DNA of 31,161 bases from a bacterium (GCA_021158645.1 JAGGUH010000020.1:1-31161); one strand, 5' to 3'; counted from the first letter of the stretch, positions 1 to 9,494 are shown. Made by a program: numbers and translations. Notes: generated from the letters alone by a model not told the origin.

Positions 1-1314
1 CCAGCCGGGGCTTTGGGCTCGGATGCTAATAATGGAAAAATTATTTTAAAAGAAACTACTGCTGTTCCTGAAACCGATGCTAAAACTCCTTTGGGCGGAA
101 AAGGAAAAACAATTGAAGCATATGATTCTACTGATAGTGCTATAAAAAATCTTTCTGGTCGGGCTGATATTGAAATTGTTTATGATGAAGATGATTTGCC
201 AGAAGGATTTTCTGAAAGTCAACTTTCATTGGGATATTTTGATGATTCTACTAAAGAATGGATTGAAATTCCGGCTGTTGTTGATACGGATAATAATACT
301 ATTAAGGCAAAAATTTCACACTTCTCAATTTTTGCGCCTTTACTTCCTTCGGATTCTTCGGCGCCAACCGTTCCTGGCACTCCAAGTGCAACTGTTAATG
401 ATAATTCAATTACTATTTCTTGGACTGCTTCTACTGATGATGTTGCCGTAGCAGGATATGAGGTTTATCGAAATACTTCTCCTAATGGGACATTTAGCAA
501 TATCTCAGGAGATTCTACTTCTCAGGGGTATTTTGATGCCACAAAACTTGTTGCCAGAAATTGTTCTGGTACTTGTACTTGGACTGATAATAGTAGTTTT
601 TCTAATAATACCACTTACTATTATAAAGTCGCTGCCTTTGATACTTCAGGCAATCATTCCACAAGTTCTGCTGCTTCAGAAGGAGTACTTTATCATCAGG
701 GCGGCGGAATTTCAATTATTACCACTGGCGGTGGCGGGGCTACAGGTTATGCTTCTAAAGAGGAGGAAAAAGAAGAAACAGAAAAAGAAGAGGAAGTAGA
801 AGAAAAAGTCGAAGAAGAAAAAATCGACGAAGGAGTTGAAGATGAAGAAGTTGAAGATGAAGAAATAGAAAAAGGAGATGAAGAAGTGGGAGAAGAGACA
901 GAAAAAGCAGACAAAGAAATTTCAGAAATTAAATCTCCAGAAGTTTCTCCAATTTTTGAAAGAGATTTGGAATATGGAGAAATCAGTGAAGAGGTGAGAC
1001 GACTTCAAAAACTTTTATCTTCTGATAAAGAAATTTATCCTGAAGAGCGGATTACTGGTTATTTTGGACCTTTAACTTTAAAGGCAGTTCAAAGATTCCA
1101 ATGTAAATATGGTATTGTTTGTGGAGGAAATTATAAGACCACAGGTTTTGGAAGAGTTGGTCCTAAGACAAGAAAAAAACTTCAAGAAGTTTTTGGGAAG
1201 GTTTCTTCAAAAGAAATTCAAGTTCAAAGATTAAAAGCAAAAATAGTTCAACTTCAAAGGAAAGTTTTAGAACTTCTGAAACGACTTTATGAATTGCTAT
1301 TAAAACAAACATAG
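1..1314 (+). CDS. Surface protein fragment: fibronectin III plus peptidoglycan-binding domain (5' truncated)
   Basis: The frame is open from base 1 with no stop upstream, so this is the C-terminal 437 residues of a longer protein. It begins with a beta-rich segment (about nt 150-340). A fibronectin type III domain follows (about nt 360-690), with the W-T-A-S-T-D-D and Y-Y-Y-K-V-A-A-F-D signatures and an inserted Cys-x3-Cys pair. Next come a Gly-rich hinge, an extreme Glu/Lys linker (about nt 755-925) and a PG_binding_1-like domain (about nt 970-1190; VRRLQKLL, ITGYFGPLT, AVQRFQCKYG). The end is a short basic coiled coil. Such architecture fits an exported protein anchored to peptidoglycan, although the signal peptide lies outside the window. 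Its ligand is unknown. The gene ends at a strong terminator and converges on murJ. Confidence 0.85.
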   Translation, partial: PAGALGSDANNGKIILKETTAVPETDAKTPLGGKGKTIEAYDSTDSAIKNLSGRADIEIVYDEDDLPEGFSESQLSLGYFDDSTKEWIEIPAVVDTDNNTIKAKISHFSIFAPLLPSDSSAPTVPGTPSATVNDNSITISWTASTDDVAVAGYEVYRNTSPNGTFSNISGDSTSQGYFDATKLVARNCSGTCTWTDNSSFSNNTTYYYKVAAFDTSGNHSTSSAASEGVLYHQGGGISIITTGGGGATGYASKEEEKEETEKEEEVEEKVEEEKIDEGVEDEEVEDEEIEKGDEEVGEETEKADKEISEIKSPEVSPIFERDLEYGEISEEVRRLQKLLSSDKEIYPEERITGYFGPLTLKAVQRFQCKYGIVCGGNYKTTGFGRVGPKTRKKLQEVFGKVSSKEIQVQRLKAKIVQLQRKVLELLKRLYELLLKQT

Positions 1315-1346
1315 GAATGATTTAGAAGAAATTAATTATTTGCTAT

Positions 1347-1384
1347 AAAACTGCTCCAAGTTAAAACTCGGAGCAGTTTTTTTT
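1347..1384. terminator. Rho-independent terminator, probably bidirectional
   Basis: An 11-bp perfect stem (AAAACTGCTCC / GGAGCAGTTTT), extended past one mismatch, has a short A-rich loop and an 8-nt T tract on the plus strand. It lies between the convergent surface-protein gene and murJ. The minus strand also ends in a short T run, so it may serve both. Confidence 0.9.
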
Positions 1385-1409
1385 ATTAAACTGGAAAAGA
1401 AAAAGAGTT

Positions 1410-2735
1410 TTATTTTTTCTTTAATTTTAAGAAAAAATTTAAAAGTAGGAATTGAATCCAGCAAAGGAAAATAAAAGAAAAAGCAAGTCCATAAATTTGA
1501 AATTTTTTTGTTAAAACAAAGGCTAAAATTAGAAAAATTAAATCAGAGAAAATTCCGATAAAGAAAGGAGTTAGAGCATCTTCAAGAGCAAAGAATGTTC
1601 TTACGAGAAGTGGCGTTAAACCCCAAGGAATGATACCAAAGGAGAAAATAATAAGAACTTGATAGGTTAAATTAGAGGAGGGAATAAATTTTCCATGAGT
1701 TAAAACTAATTTGATTAAAATTTTTCCAAAGAAAAGATAGAATAAAGTTAAAAACACAAGAATTAAAAAAGTTTTTTTAAATGTTTCGTTAAAAATTTTT
1801 TTAAAAGAAAATTTATCTGTTTTGGCATCTTGGGCTAATTTTGGAAAAGCGGCTATTGCAAAAGAAACTCCAAATAGATTTGCTCCAAAAAAAGCAAAAT
1901 TTTGGGCTAAATTAAAAATTGAGATAGCGCCATAACTTATTGTTGAAGCAAGAGCAGTGATAATTATTAGATTTATTTGGCGAGAAAGCAACGATAAAGA
2001 TCTTGGACCAATAAGTTTGAAAATTTTTTTAAAAGGGACAACTTTTTTAAATTTTAGTTTAAAAGAAAAACCTAAATTTTTGGCAATTAAAAATTGCAAT
2101 AAAAAATGCAAAAGGGCTCCTAAAATTACTCCATAAGCGACTCCATTAATGCTCCAGAACTTTGCAAAAATTAAAATTCCGATAATGATTCCGAAATTAT
2201 AAAAAATTGGAGCCAAACCAGTGGCTAAAAACCTTTCAAAACTTTGAAGAATGCTTCCAAAAACAGAAGAAGTTCCTAAAAATATCGGTTGAATCAACAT
2301 TATTCTTGTAAGAAAAATAACTTTTTTTTGGCTCTCAAGATCAAATCCGGGAACAATGATTTTTTTGATAATTAAAGGGGTTAAAAAGAAAAGAATAATT
2401 GAGAAACTAAATAAAATTAAAAGAATCGTTTTTAAAAATTGATTGGAAAATAAAAATGCCTTTTCTCTGTTTTCTTTTAAAAGTTGATTAAAAAAAGGAA
2501 TAAAAGCCGCCGAAATGGCTCCGAAAATTAAAATTGAGTATAAAAAATCAGGGATTCTAAAAGAGGCAAAATAAATATCTAATTCTTTTGAGGCGCCAAA
2601 AATTGAAGCAAGTAAAGCGTCTCTAAAAACTCCCAAAATTGCTGAAAGAGATGAAAGGAAGGTAAGCAAAAATCCGGCTTTAGTAATTGATTTTGTTTCT
2701 AAAAAGAAAAATTTTTTTAGTTTTTTGAAATCCAT
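1410..2735 (-). CDS. murJ: Lipid II flippase MurJ (MviN family)
   Basis: A 441-residue polytopic membrane protein that moves lipid-linked peptidoglycan precursor across the cytoplasmic membrane. The N-terminal segment (SLSAILGVFRDALLASIFGA, then LDIYFASFRIPDFLY) is the typical MurJ start, with the conserved G-x-x-R-D arginine. Repeated hydrophobic helices fill the rest, consistent with about 14 membrane segments, and the length is close to the usual 450-520. Lysine-rich ends suit cytoplasmic tails. The gene is separated by 277 AT-rich bases from mraY upstream, so it may have its own promoter. Its substrate is made through MraY, encoded next door. The start ATG at 2735 has no visible Shine-Dalgarno. 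MATE and MOP relatives share the fold, but the N-terminal motif favours MurJ. Confidence 0.92.
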   Translation of the reverse strand: MDFKKLKKFFFLETKSITKAGFLLTFLSSLSAILGVFRDALLASIFGASKELDIYFASFRIPDFLYSILIFGAISAAFIPFFNQLLKENREKAFLFSNQFLKTILLILFSFSIILFFLTPLIIKKIIVPGFDLESQKKVIFLTRIMLIQPIFLGTSSVFGSILQSFERFLATGLAPIFYNFGIIIGILIFAKFWSINGVAYGVILGALLHFLLQFLIAKNLGFSFKLKFKKVVPFKKIFKLIGPRSLSLLSRQINLIIITALASTISYGAISIFNLAQNFAFFGANLFGVSFAIAAFPKLAQDAKTDKFSFKKIFNETFKKTFLILVFLTLFYLFFGKILIKLVLTHGKFIPSSNLTYQVLIIFSFGIIPWGLTPLLVRTFFALEDALTPFFIGIFSDLIFLILAFVLTKKFQIYGLAFSFIFLCWIQFLLLNFFLKLKKK

Positions 2736-3012
2736 TTTTCAAAAATAAAAAACGATTATGAAAAATTTTTTCTTTTAAAAAATTAAAAATTTTTTAGGGT
2801 TGGTTGAATTGTTATAAACAAGAAGCAAAGAAATAAAATTTTTTGATAAAAAATTTAGAAGAGTTTTTTAAGATGTTTAATTTCTTTTAAGATATCTCTT
2901 GTTCTATAAGTTTTTTTAATTTTTATTGTTAAAGATGATTTATAGGCAGTAATTAATTTTGAATTTTCCTTTTAAATTTATTTTGAAGTTAAAAATAATT
3001 AATTTTATAAAT

Positions 3013-4047
3013 TTAGATAAATTTATCTAAAAAGAAAAAAATTAATGCCAAAGAAGAGCCAATTCCTTGAATAATCCAAAATCGGAAAACAATTTTTGGT
3101 TCGCAAATTTTTTTTGCTTGAAAATGGTGGTGGATTGGAGTTGAGATAAAAATTTTCTTTTTAAAGAATTTTTTTGAGACCATTTGAATTATCACTGATC
3201 CTGATTCTATAAAAAATATAATTCCTAAAAATGGAAGAAGCCATAAAGTGTTAGTGAGCATCAAGACAACTCCAAAACAAATTCCCAAACTCATTGACAA
3301 AGTATCACCTCCAAAAAATTTTGCTGGATAAACATTTTCCCACAAAAATGCGATTAAAGCGCCTATAACAACTCCTAAAAAACAAGCAAGATCATATCTT
3401 TTTAAAGAAAAAGCAATAATAATTAGAGGTAGAAAAGAAATAAGCATTACTCCGCTGCAAAGTCCATCTAATCCGTCAGTTTCATTCGAAGAAAAAGCGC
3501 AAAATATCATTGCCAAAGCAAAAATAAAAACATAAAACCAAGAAAAATGTTTTAGTCCAAATATCGGAAAATAAATTACATCCCAATCTAATTTCCAATA
3601 AAACCAAAGAGCGCCGATAAGAGCAATAAAAAAATAAATTAAAATTTTTCGGGGGATATTAATAATTTTTTTATCTTGTTTATAAATTCCTAAAAGATCG
3701 TCAATAAGTCCTAAAATTGCGGTTCCAAAAAAAGCCGCAATTGGAAGATAGGTTTGGGCTCTGTTGACGATATTTAAAGATTCAAAAAAACCATCAAAAA
3801 TTTTTCCGAGAATAAAAATTGTTCCAATTAAAATTCCAACCGAAAGCCAAACAATAATTCCACCACAAGTTGGGGTTCCTTCCTTTAAAAGATGAAGTTT
3901 GGTAAAAATTGGAGCATTTTCTTTTTTGATATGCTTTTTTAAATTTAATTTCAAAATCAAGCGAAAACATAAAGGTGTTAAAATTATGGCTAAAAAAAAG
4001 CCTAAAGTTGATAAAGTAAAGATTCTAATAAGTTGAAAAATAGCCAT
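3013..4047 (-). CDS. mraY: Phospho-N-acetylmuramoyl-pentapeptide-transferase MraY
   Basis: Transfers phospho-MurNAc-pentapeptide from UDP to undecaprenyl phosphate, making lipid I at the membrane. The 344 residues carry the family marks in order: GTPTCGG (57-63; usually GTPTMGG), the Mg-binding pair D116-D117 in LIDDLLG, N-E-T-D-G-L-D-G-L (D191, D194), FGGDT with D248, and the PIHHHFQ histidine triad near 304-310. About ten hydrophobic helices separate these. The start lies 7 nt after the dacA stop, so the gene is cotranscribed at the end of the uvrD-rsmA-scpB-dacA operon. In many bacteria mraY sits in the mur/fts (dcw) cluster; here it is with a carboxypeptidase and a repair helicase. Confidence 0.95.
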   Translation of the reverse strand: MAIFQLIRIFTLSTLGFFLAIILTPLCFRLILKLNLKKHIKKENAPIFTKLHLLKEGTPTCGGIIVWLSVGILIGTIFILGKIFDGFFESLNIVNRAQTYLPIAAFFGTAILGLIDDLLGIYKQDKKIINIPRKILIYFFIALIGALWFYWKLDWDVIYFPIFGLKHFSWFYVFIFALAMIFCAFSSNETDGLDGLCSGVMLISFLPLIIIAFSLKRYDLACFLGVVIGALIAFLWENVYPAKFFGGDTLSMSLGICFGVVLMLTNTLWLLPFLGIIFFIESGSVIIQMVSKKFFKKKIFISTPIHHHFQAKKICEPKIVFRFWIIQGIGSSLALIFFFLDKFI

Positions 4048-4054
4048 ATTAATT

Positions 4055-5137
4055 TTACTTAAGCAATTCTTTTAAAATTTTTTCAGTATCTTTAAATCTA
4101 TCTTTTGAACCTAAAACAACAATGATTATGGTTTTTTCTTTAATTTTAAAAATAGAAACTAAATTTTGAAAATCGATATCAAGCCAGCCGGTTTTTCCTC
4201 CTAAAAAATTTGGATTATTTACGAAATAGTTGTTGTTTTTTAAATAGTAAATGTTTCCTTTTAAGGATTTAATTTTGGATTCTTTTATTTTTTCAATTTC
4301 AAAAATTTTTGGTTTTTCTTTTAAAATATAATAAACTAAATCAGAAATGTCTTTTACTGAAGAAACATTTTTATTATTTAGTCCCGAAGCATCTTCAAAA
4401 AAAGTGTTTTTAAGTCCCATTTTTTTTGCTTCTAAATTCATTAAAGGAACGATATTTAAATTTTTTTCAATGGTATAGGCGGCTTGATTTGAAGAAACAA
4501 TAAGCATTAAATGAATTAAATCTTTTAGGTAAAATCTATCTTTTGGTTTCAATTTTCCATTTGCTGACTCAATTTTATTTATTTCTTCTGGGACTTCTAA
4601 AATTAAATCTAAAGGAAAATATTTCATTGCTACAAGAGATGTCATTAGTTTTGTCAAAGAAGCCGTTGGCAAAATTAATCTTGGATTTTTTTGATAAAAG
4701 ACGAAGTTTGTTTTTGGATTAATTGCCAATGCTGATTTGGCGCTAATTTTTATTTTTGATTTAATTTTTGAATCATTTTCTGGTTTTAGTTTTTCTTTAA
4801 TTAATGCTTTTGAAATTTGATTTTTTTTGTTAAAATTTTTTTCTTTGCTTTTTTTTGAAGTATTAATTTTTAGTAGATATTTTTTTTCTTTAAGTTGGTG
4901 AATTTCTGAATTTAAAGTTAAGGCGAAAAGATCTAATGTTTTTTTGATGGAGTTATTTTTAAAGTTATTTTGATTTTTTTCCTTATAATGGCAACATGCC
5001 AAAAAAGAAAAATTTTCAAATTTTTTTGGAGAAGAAGTATTTAGATTTAAAGATGGGTGCTTTTGGAAGACAACCAAAACAAGAAGAAGAATTGCAAACA
5101 AATAATTTAAAAAATTATTGAGACGAGAATTTTTCAT
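4055..5137 (-). CDS. dacA: D-alanyl-D-alanine carboxypeptidase (PBP5-like, family S11)
   Basis: Trims the terminal D-Ala from peptidoglycan stem peptides outside the membrane. All three penicillin-binding motifs are present: S-L-T-K with nucleophile S160 and K163, S-S-N at 215-217, and K-T-G at 315-317. A hydrophobic N-terminal helix (about residues 10-25) serves as signal peptide or anchor. It is followed by about 100 Lys/Asn-rich, low-complexity residues before the catalytic domain (about 132 on). The C-terminal membrane-anchor domain of classical PBP5 is missing, so retention probably relies on the N-terminal helix. The start overlaps the scpB end by 23 nt, indicating translational coupling. 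The protein could instead act as an endopeptidase; the family assignment is firm. Confidence 0.9.
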   Translation of the reverse strand: MKNSRLNNFLNYLFAILLLVLVVFQKHPSLNLNTSSPKKFENFSFLACCHYKEKNQNNFKNNSIKKTLDLFALTLNSEIHQLKEKKYLLKINTSKKSKEKNFNKKNQISKALIKEKLKPENDSKIKSKIKISAKSALAINPKTNFVFYQKNPRLILPTASLTKLMTSLVAMKYFPLDLILEVPEEINKIESANGKLKPKDRFYLKDLIHLMLIVSSNQAAYTIEKNLNIVPLMNLEAKKMGLKNTFFEDASGLNNKNVSSVKDISDLVYYILKEKPKIFEIEKIKESKIKSLKGNIYYLKNNNYFVNNPNFLGGKTGWLDIDFQNLVSIFKIKEKTIIIVVLGSKDRFKDTEKILKELLK

Positions 5138-5648
5138 AATCAGGCAATTCTTTTAACGAACTGATACCTAAATGTTTTAAAAACTCAAAACTAATTTTAT
5201 AAAGATAAGCCCGGGGGATATCTGGATGTGGTTCTCGCTCAACCAATCCTCTTAAGCAAAGAGATCTTAAAGCATAAACAGAATTTACTCCTCGAATTTC
5301 TTCGATTTGATGGCGACTCATAGAACCTTTATAGGCTAAAATTGCTAAAGTTTCAAGTAGAGGAAAAGAAAGTTCCTCAGAAAAATCTTTTTCTAAAAAT
5401 TTTTTAATATAAAAAGAAACAGAAGGAGAAGAAACTAATTGCACTTTGTCTCTTAAAAAAATTAAATCAAGGCCTCGGTTTTCATTTTGGTATTCTTTTT
5501 TTAATTCCATTAATAAGTTTTTTGTTTCAATAATATTTTTTTCAATAACTTTAGCAATTTTTGCAATTTTTTGAGGCCCACCAGAAGCGAATAAAATTCC
5601 TTCTATTGCAGCAATTAAATTTTTTGGTTTGTTTTGGCTTTCTTCCAT
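5115..5648 (-). CDS. scpB: Segregation and condensation protein B
   Basis: A 177-residue protein of the SMC-ScpA-ScpB condensin, which compacts and segregates the chromosome. It shows the tandem winged-helix layout of ScpB: an N-terminal AIEGILFASGGP segment, then a second winged helix with LAILAYKGSMSRHQIEEIRGV and a LRSLCLRGLVER stretch, which are the most conserved ScpB blocks. The length is typical. scpA, its usual neighbour, is not present in this window. It lies 42 nt downstream of rsmA and overlaps dacA by 23 nt within the same minus-strand operon. Confidence 0.93.
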   Translation of the reverse strand: MEESQNKPKNLIAAIEGILFASGGPQKIAKIAKVIEKNIIETKNLLMELKKEYQNENRGLDLIFLRDKVQLVSSPSVSFYIKKFLEKDFSEELSFPLLETLAILAYKGSMSRHQIEEIRGVNSVYALRSLCLRGLVEREPHPDIPRAYLYKISFEFLKHLGISSLKELPDYEKFSSQ

Positions 5649-5690
5649 AATTCTTTAAAAAATAATATTTTTTCTTTAAGAAAAATCAAA

Positions 5691-6458
5691 TCAAATTTTT
5701 TGAATTTCCTTAAAAAGCATTAACCATTCTTTTAAAGATAAATGATAAGCCCTTAGATTTAAAGAGAAATTATATTTTTTAAAAATTTCTTTTAGTTTTT
5801 CTTTCGGGTATTTTTTTGACAAGTTTGAAATCAAAAGTTTATTTGGATGCAAAAAACCTAATTTTAAAAATTTAAAAAAGTTTTTTCTAAAATTTAATGA
5901 TCTTTGGACTTTTAAAAATTCAATTTTTAAAATTGCGGAGTTTACTTTTGGTTTTGGAAAAAATAAATCTTTTTTTAAAAAAGAAATTATTTTAATTTTG
6001 CCAATTAATTTGAAAGCAATTGATAAAAAATTTTCATTTTTTTTAGGGACAATTTTTTGAGCCATTTCTTTTTGAATTAAAAAAACTAAAGTTTCTGGAA
6101 AATGATTTAACTCTAAAATTTTTCTAAATAAAAACCCCGAAAGATAATAAGGAATATTGCCGCAAATTTTTGTAATTTTATATTTTTCAATTAAAGAATC
6201 GAGATTAATTTTTCTTATATCTTCTAAAATTATTTCTAAATTTTTCATTTTTATCCTTTTTAGTTCTTCTGCCAAAGTTTTGTCAATTTCAACTGCAATT
6301 ATTTTTTTTGCTCCACCTAAAAATTTTGTTAAATTTCCGTTTCCAGCACCGATTTCTAAAATAATATCTTCTTTTTTTATATCTAAACTTTTTGCAATAA
6401 GAGTTAAATAGAATTTACTTTTTAAAAAATGTTGTCCGAGATATTTTTTTGTTTTCAT
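5691..6458 (-). CDS. rsmA: 16S rRNA adenine dimethyltransferase RsmA (KsgA)
   Basis: Dimethylates two adjacent adenines in the 3' terminal helix of 16S rRNA late in small-subunit assembly, using S-adenosylmethionine. The 255 residues contain the YLGQHFLKS opening (6-14), the SAM-binding EIGAGNGNLT loop (35-44), an acidic V-E-I-D strand, and the catalytic N-I-P-Y-Y motif (101-105). The C-terminal region is Lys/Phe-rich and slightly shorter than in E. coli. The ATG overlaps the stop of uvrD by 4 nt, so the two are coupled. Tyrosine-rich NIPYY distinguishes it from Erm resistance methylases only weakly; the chromosomal core context favours RsmA. Confidence 0.94.
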   Translation of the reverse strand: MKTKKYLGQHFLKSKFYLTLIAKSLDIKKEDIILEIGAGNGNLTKFLGGAKKIIAVEIDKTLAEELKRIKMKNLEIILEDIRKINLDSLIEKYKITKICGNIPYYLSGFLFRKILELNHFPETLVFLIQKEMAQKIVPKKNENFLSIAFKLIGKIKIISFLKKDLFFPKPKVNSAILKIEFLKVQRSLNFRKNFFKFLKLGFLHPNKLLISNLSKKYPKEKLKEIFKKYNFSLNLRAYHLSLKEWLMLFKEIQKI

Positions 6459-8356
6459 AGATATGATTTTCGGTGATCTTCAAAAATTACAGCATCATTT
6501 GGGATTTCTCCTAAAAATTGCGATGGTTCATTCCAGGTAATGGTTCCAAAAAGTAATCTTTTTTGAGTGGATAAAAGATAAAGATCTTTTTTGGCTCTGG
6601 TCATTCCAACATAACAAAGACGTCTTTCTTCTTCTAATTCTTCTTCTTTTTTTAATGATTTCCAGTGAGGTAAAAGTCCTTGTTCAAGTCCAGTAATAAA
6701 AACAAGATCAAATTCAAGCCCTTTAGCCGAATGTAAAGTCATTAGATTAACAGCATCATTTTTAAAATTCAATTCATCTTGTTCTTGGAAGAGAGAAACG
6801 CTTTCTAAAAAAGATTCCAATGCCTGAGAGGGCGGTAAATCATCAAAAGGTTTTGCTTGAGAAAGTAATTCTTTTAAGTTTTCTAAACGAATTTCTGCTT
6901 CTTTTTCTTTGTTGATAAGATAATTTTGATAACCACTTTCTTTGGTGATGAATTCAATTAATTCTGTTAAACGGTGCGAAGAAGAATATTTTCTTGCTTT
7001 TTTTAAAAAAGAAAAAAATTTTTCTACTGGTTCAAGATAATAAACTTCTTTTTCTTTATTTAAAATTTTTTCTAAAGTTTTTTTTCCAATACCTCGGGGG
7101 GGCATATTAATAATTCTTTCTAAAGAGATTTCATCTTCAGGGTTTAAAATTAAACGAAGATAGGATAAAATATCTTTAATTTCTTTTCTTTGAAAAAATT
7201 TTACGCCACCAATCATTCGATAGGGAATTTTATGTGAAATTAAAGCATTTTCAATTGGTCTTGAAAGAGCGTTGACTCTAAAAAAGATAGCAATTTCTTT
7301 TCTTTGGTATCCTTTTTCTAGATATTCTAAAATTTTTTTCGCAATAAAATTTGCCTCTTCGGTTTCATCTAAAAGAGAAATTACTCTTGGAGAAAATCCA
7401 TTCTTTTTTCTTGACCATAATTTTTTTGGTTTCTGGTACTTGTTAAATGAAATTAAGTGATTTGCAGCATCTAAAATTTTTTGATGAGAACGATAGTTTT
7501 CTTCTAAATAAATTATTTTTGCTTTTCCAAAGTCCTTTTCGAAATTTAAAATGTTTTTAATATCAGCAAATCTAAATCCATAAATTGCTTGTTGATCATC
7601 TCCAACAACACAGATATTTTTGTATTTTGAAGCAAGAAGTTTCACAAGAATGTATTGAGAGTAGTTAGTATCTTGATATTCGTCAATTAAAATATATTTA
7701 AATTTTTCTTGATATTTTTCCAGAATTTTTTTGTTTTTTAAGAAAATTTCTGCGACTCTAAAAATTAAATCATCAAAATCAAAAGCATTATTTTTTTTCA
7801 GAAGTTCTTCATATTTTTTATAAATTTTAGCAATTGTTTTTTCAAAAAAACTTGTTGCTGATTTTTGATATTCTTCTTCGTTTAAAAGATGGGTTTTTGC
7901 GAAACTAATTTGATTTAGAATTAATCTTGGCGGGAATTGTTCCGAAGATAAATCTATATCTTTTATGATTTTTTTTATCAATGCTAAAGAATCATCTTCA
8001 TCAAAAATCACGAAATTTTTATTTCTTAAAAAATATTTTTTAAGAAAATTTGAATTTTCTCTTAAAATTTTTGCTCCCAATGAGTGAAAAGTGCCACAAA
8101 AACCAAGATAAATCTTTTGTTTTTTTATTAAAGATTTAATTCGTTCTTTCATTTCGTTGGCGGCTTTATTAGTAAAAGTGATTGCCAAGATGTTTTCCGG
8201 AGAAACACCTTTTTCGATTAAATAACCAATTCTAAAAGCCAAAGTTCTTGTTTTTCCAGAACCAGCACCGGCTAAAATTAAAACCGGACCTTCGGTTGTC
8301 ATTACGGCTTTTTTTTGATTTTCATTTAAGAGAGAAAAATTCATAGCCAATATCAT
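6455..8356 (-). CDS. uvrD: UvrD/PcrA-type superfamily 1 DNA helicase
   Basis: A 3'-5' ATP-driven DNA helicase for nucleotide-excision and mismatch repair. Motifs in order: Q motif (LNENQKKAV), Walker A AGAGSGKT (29-36), TFTNKAANEMKERI, GTFHSLG, DEYQDTN (Walker B), VVGDDQQAIYGFRFAD, YLEENYRS, MTLHSAKGLEFDLVFI and CYVGMTRAK. At about 633 residues it is shorter than PcrA and lacks the C-terminal Tudor-like region that contacts RNA polymerase. ATG 8356 is the longest start; ATG 8344 (M-N-F-S-L-L) fits homologues better, because UvrD proteins begin just before the Q motif. It is the first gene of the operon and overlaps rsmA by 4 nt. Rep and PcrA are close relatives that cannot be excluded. Confidence 0.93.
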   Translation of the reverse strand: MILAMNFSLLNENQKKAVMTTEGPVLILAGAGSGKTRTLAFRIGYLIEKGVSPENILAITFTNKAANEMKERIKSLIKKQKIYLGFCGTFHSLGAKILRENSNFLKKYFLRNKNFVIFDEDDSLALIKKIIKDIDLSSEQFPPRLILNQISFAKTHLLNEEEYQKSATSFFEKTIAKIYKKYEELLKKNNAFDFDDLIFRVAEIFLKNKKILEKYQEKFKYILIDEYQDTNYSQYILVKLLASKYKNICVVGDDQQAIYGFRFADIKNILNFEKDFGKAKIIYLEENYRSHQKILDAANHLISFNKYQKPKKLWSRKKNGFSPRVISLLDETEEANFIAKKILEYLEKGYQRKEIAIFFRVNALSRPIENALISHKIPYRMIGGVKFFQRKEIKDILSYLRLILNPEDEISLERIINMPPRGIGKKTLEKILNKEKEVYYLEPVEKFFSFLKKARKYSSSHRLTELIEFITKESGYQNYLINKEKEAEIRLENLKELLSQAKPFDDLPPSQALESFLESVSLFQEQDELNFKNDAVNLMTLHSAKGLEFDLVFITGLEQGLLPHWKSLKKEEELEEERRLCYVGMTRAKKDLYLLSTQKRLLFGTITWNEPSQFLGEIPNDAVIFEDHRKSYL

Positions 8357-8518
8357 TCTAATATTTAATTTTTTTTAGGCAAGTAAAAGTTATTAATGGT
8401 TGTGTGTAAAATAAAAATTGGTAAGATAATTTTTGGGTTTTAAGTATAAAATTTTCTTAAGTAATAAATTTTTATAAGCATCTATTGCATCTTTATAAAT
8501 TTCTATTTATTTTTATTA

Positions 8519-8547
8519 TTGACATTTAAATTTATAAAAAATTTATT
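8519..8547 (+). promoter_or_regulatory. Candidate sigma-70 promoter of rpsB
   Basis: A perfect TTGACA (8519-8524) is followed after 17 nt by TTTATT (8542-8547, four of six consensus bases). Transcription would start near 8554, leaving a leader of about 38 nt. A weaker alternative, TTGATT 8547-8552 with TAAACT 8569-8574, would give a leader of about 10 nt. Confidence 0.5.
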
Positions 8548-8591
8548 TGATTTTTTTTATTTTTTCAGTAAACTTTTTTAGAAATCAAAGT

Positions 8592-9428
8592 ATGGAAGTT
8601 GACCAAAAAAAAGTACAATTAAAAAGTTTCTCTCAAGAAAATCAAGATTCAAACTTGGTTTCTTTGTCGAAAACTTTAAATATTCCTGAATCTATTTTGA
8701 AAAAAATGATTGAAACAGGAATTTATTGGGGGCATAAACCATCAAAAACTTATCCAAAAATGAGAGAGTATATTGAAGGTTTAAAATCAAATGTTACTGT
8801 TTTTGATTTGAAAAAAATTTATCAAAAAATTAAAGAAGCCCAGGACTATTTGGAAAAAAAGTTAAAAGAAAATTCAGATCTTGTTATTCTTTTTTTGGGC
8901 ACTACTCCTCCGGCAAAGAAACCAATTTTAGAAATTGCAAAAAAATTTAATTACCCTTATGTGATTGAAAGATGGGTTGGAGGAACTTTTACAAATTTTA
9001 AAAACATTTTTGAAAGATTAAAATATTTCAAGGAACTGGAAGAGAAAAAAGCAAAAGGAGAACTAAAAAAGTATTCGAAAAAAGAACAACTTGATTTTGA
9101 AAGGGAATTGCAACGATTAGAAAAATTGTTTGGCGGGATAAAAAATTTAGAAAAATTACCTGACTTATTATTTATTGTAAATGTTTCGGAAAAAAATCAT
9201 CAAACTGCGATTAGAGAAGCAAATAGATTAAAAATCCCAGTTATGGCAATTGTTGATACCGATGGCAATCCAGACCCGATTGATGTTGTAATTCCTGCCA
9301 ATGATAATTCTAAAAGTGCAATTGAATTTATTTTAGAAAAACTGGCTCAAGTAATTGAGAAATACCATAAAGTTAAAAACGAAAAGAAAAATTTAATCGA
9401 ATCTAAAGAATCGAACAAAAAAAGTTAA
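8592..9428 (+). CDS. rpsB: 30S ribosomal protein S2
   Basis: S2 binds the small subunit between head and body, next to S1 where present. Diagnostic blocks are G-I-Y-W-G-H-K (near the start of the S2 domain), NVTVFDLKKIYQKI, RWVGGTFTNF, KLPDLLFIVNV, E-A-N-R-L-K-I-P and the C-terminal V-D-T-D-G-N-P-D-P-I-D-V-V-I-P-A-N-D-N-S. ATG 8592 (M-E-V-D-Q) is preferred over an in-frame TTG at 8547, which would add a hydrophobic tail not seen in S2. About 35 extra N-terminal residues and a Lys/Ser-rich tail lie outside the conserved domain. The gene ends at a terminator. Its usual partner tsf is about 5.3 kb downstream. Confidence 0.96.
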   Translation: MEVDQKKVQLKSFSQENQDSNLVSLSKTLNIPESILKKMIETGIYWGHKPSKTYPKMREYIEGLKSNVTVFDLKKIYQKIKEAQDYLEKKLKENSDLVILFLGTTPPAKKPILEIAKKFNYPYVIERWVGGTFTNFKNIFERLKYFKELEEKKAKGELKKYSKKEQLDFERELQRLEKLFGGIKNLEKLPDLLFIVNVSEKNHQTAIREANRLKIPVMAIVDTDGNPDPIDVVIPANDNSKSAIEFILEKLAQVIEKYHKVKNEKKNLIESKESNKKS

Positions 9429-9459
9429 AATTAATAAATAATTATTTTAATTAATTTTT

Positions 9460-9494
9460 AAAGAGCGATCCAAAACAACTTCGCTCTTTTTTTA
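9460..9494 (+). terminator. Rho-independent terminator of rpsB
   Basis: The 9-bp stem AAAGAGCGA / TCGCTCTTT has a 12-nt loop and a run of seven T. It lies 32 nt after the rpsB stop. Its T tract is part of the first copy of the 32-bp direct repeat. Confidence 0.9.

Noticed and set aside
8547..8591. TTG start of rpsB at 8547
   Set aside because: It would add a hydrophobic tail unlike S2 and lies within the promoter region. ATG 8592 is better.
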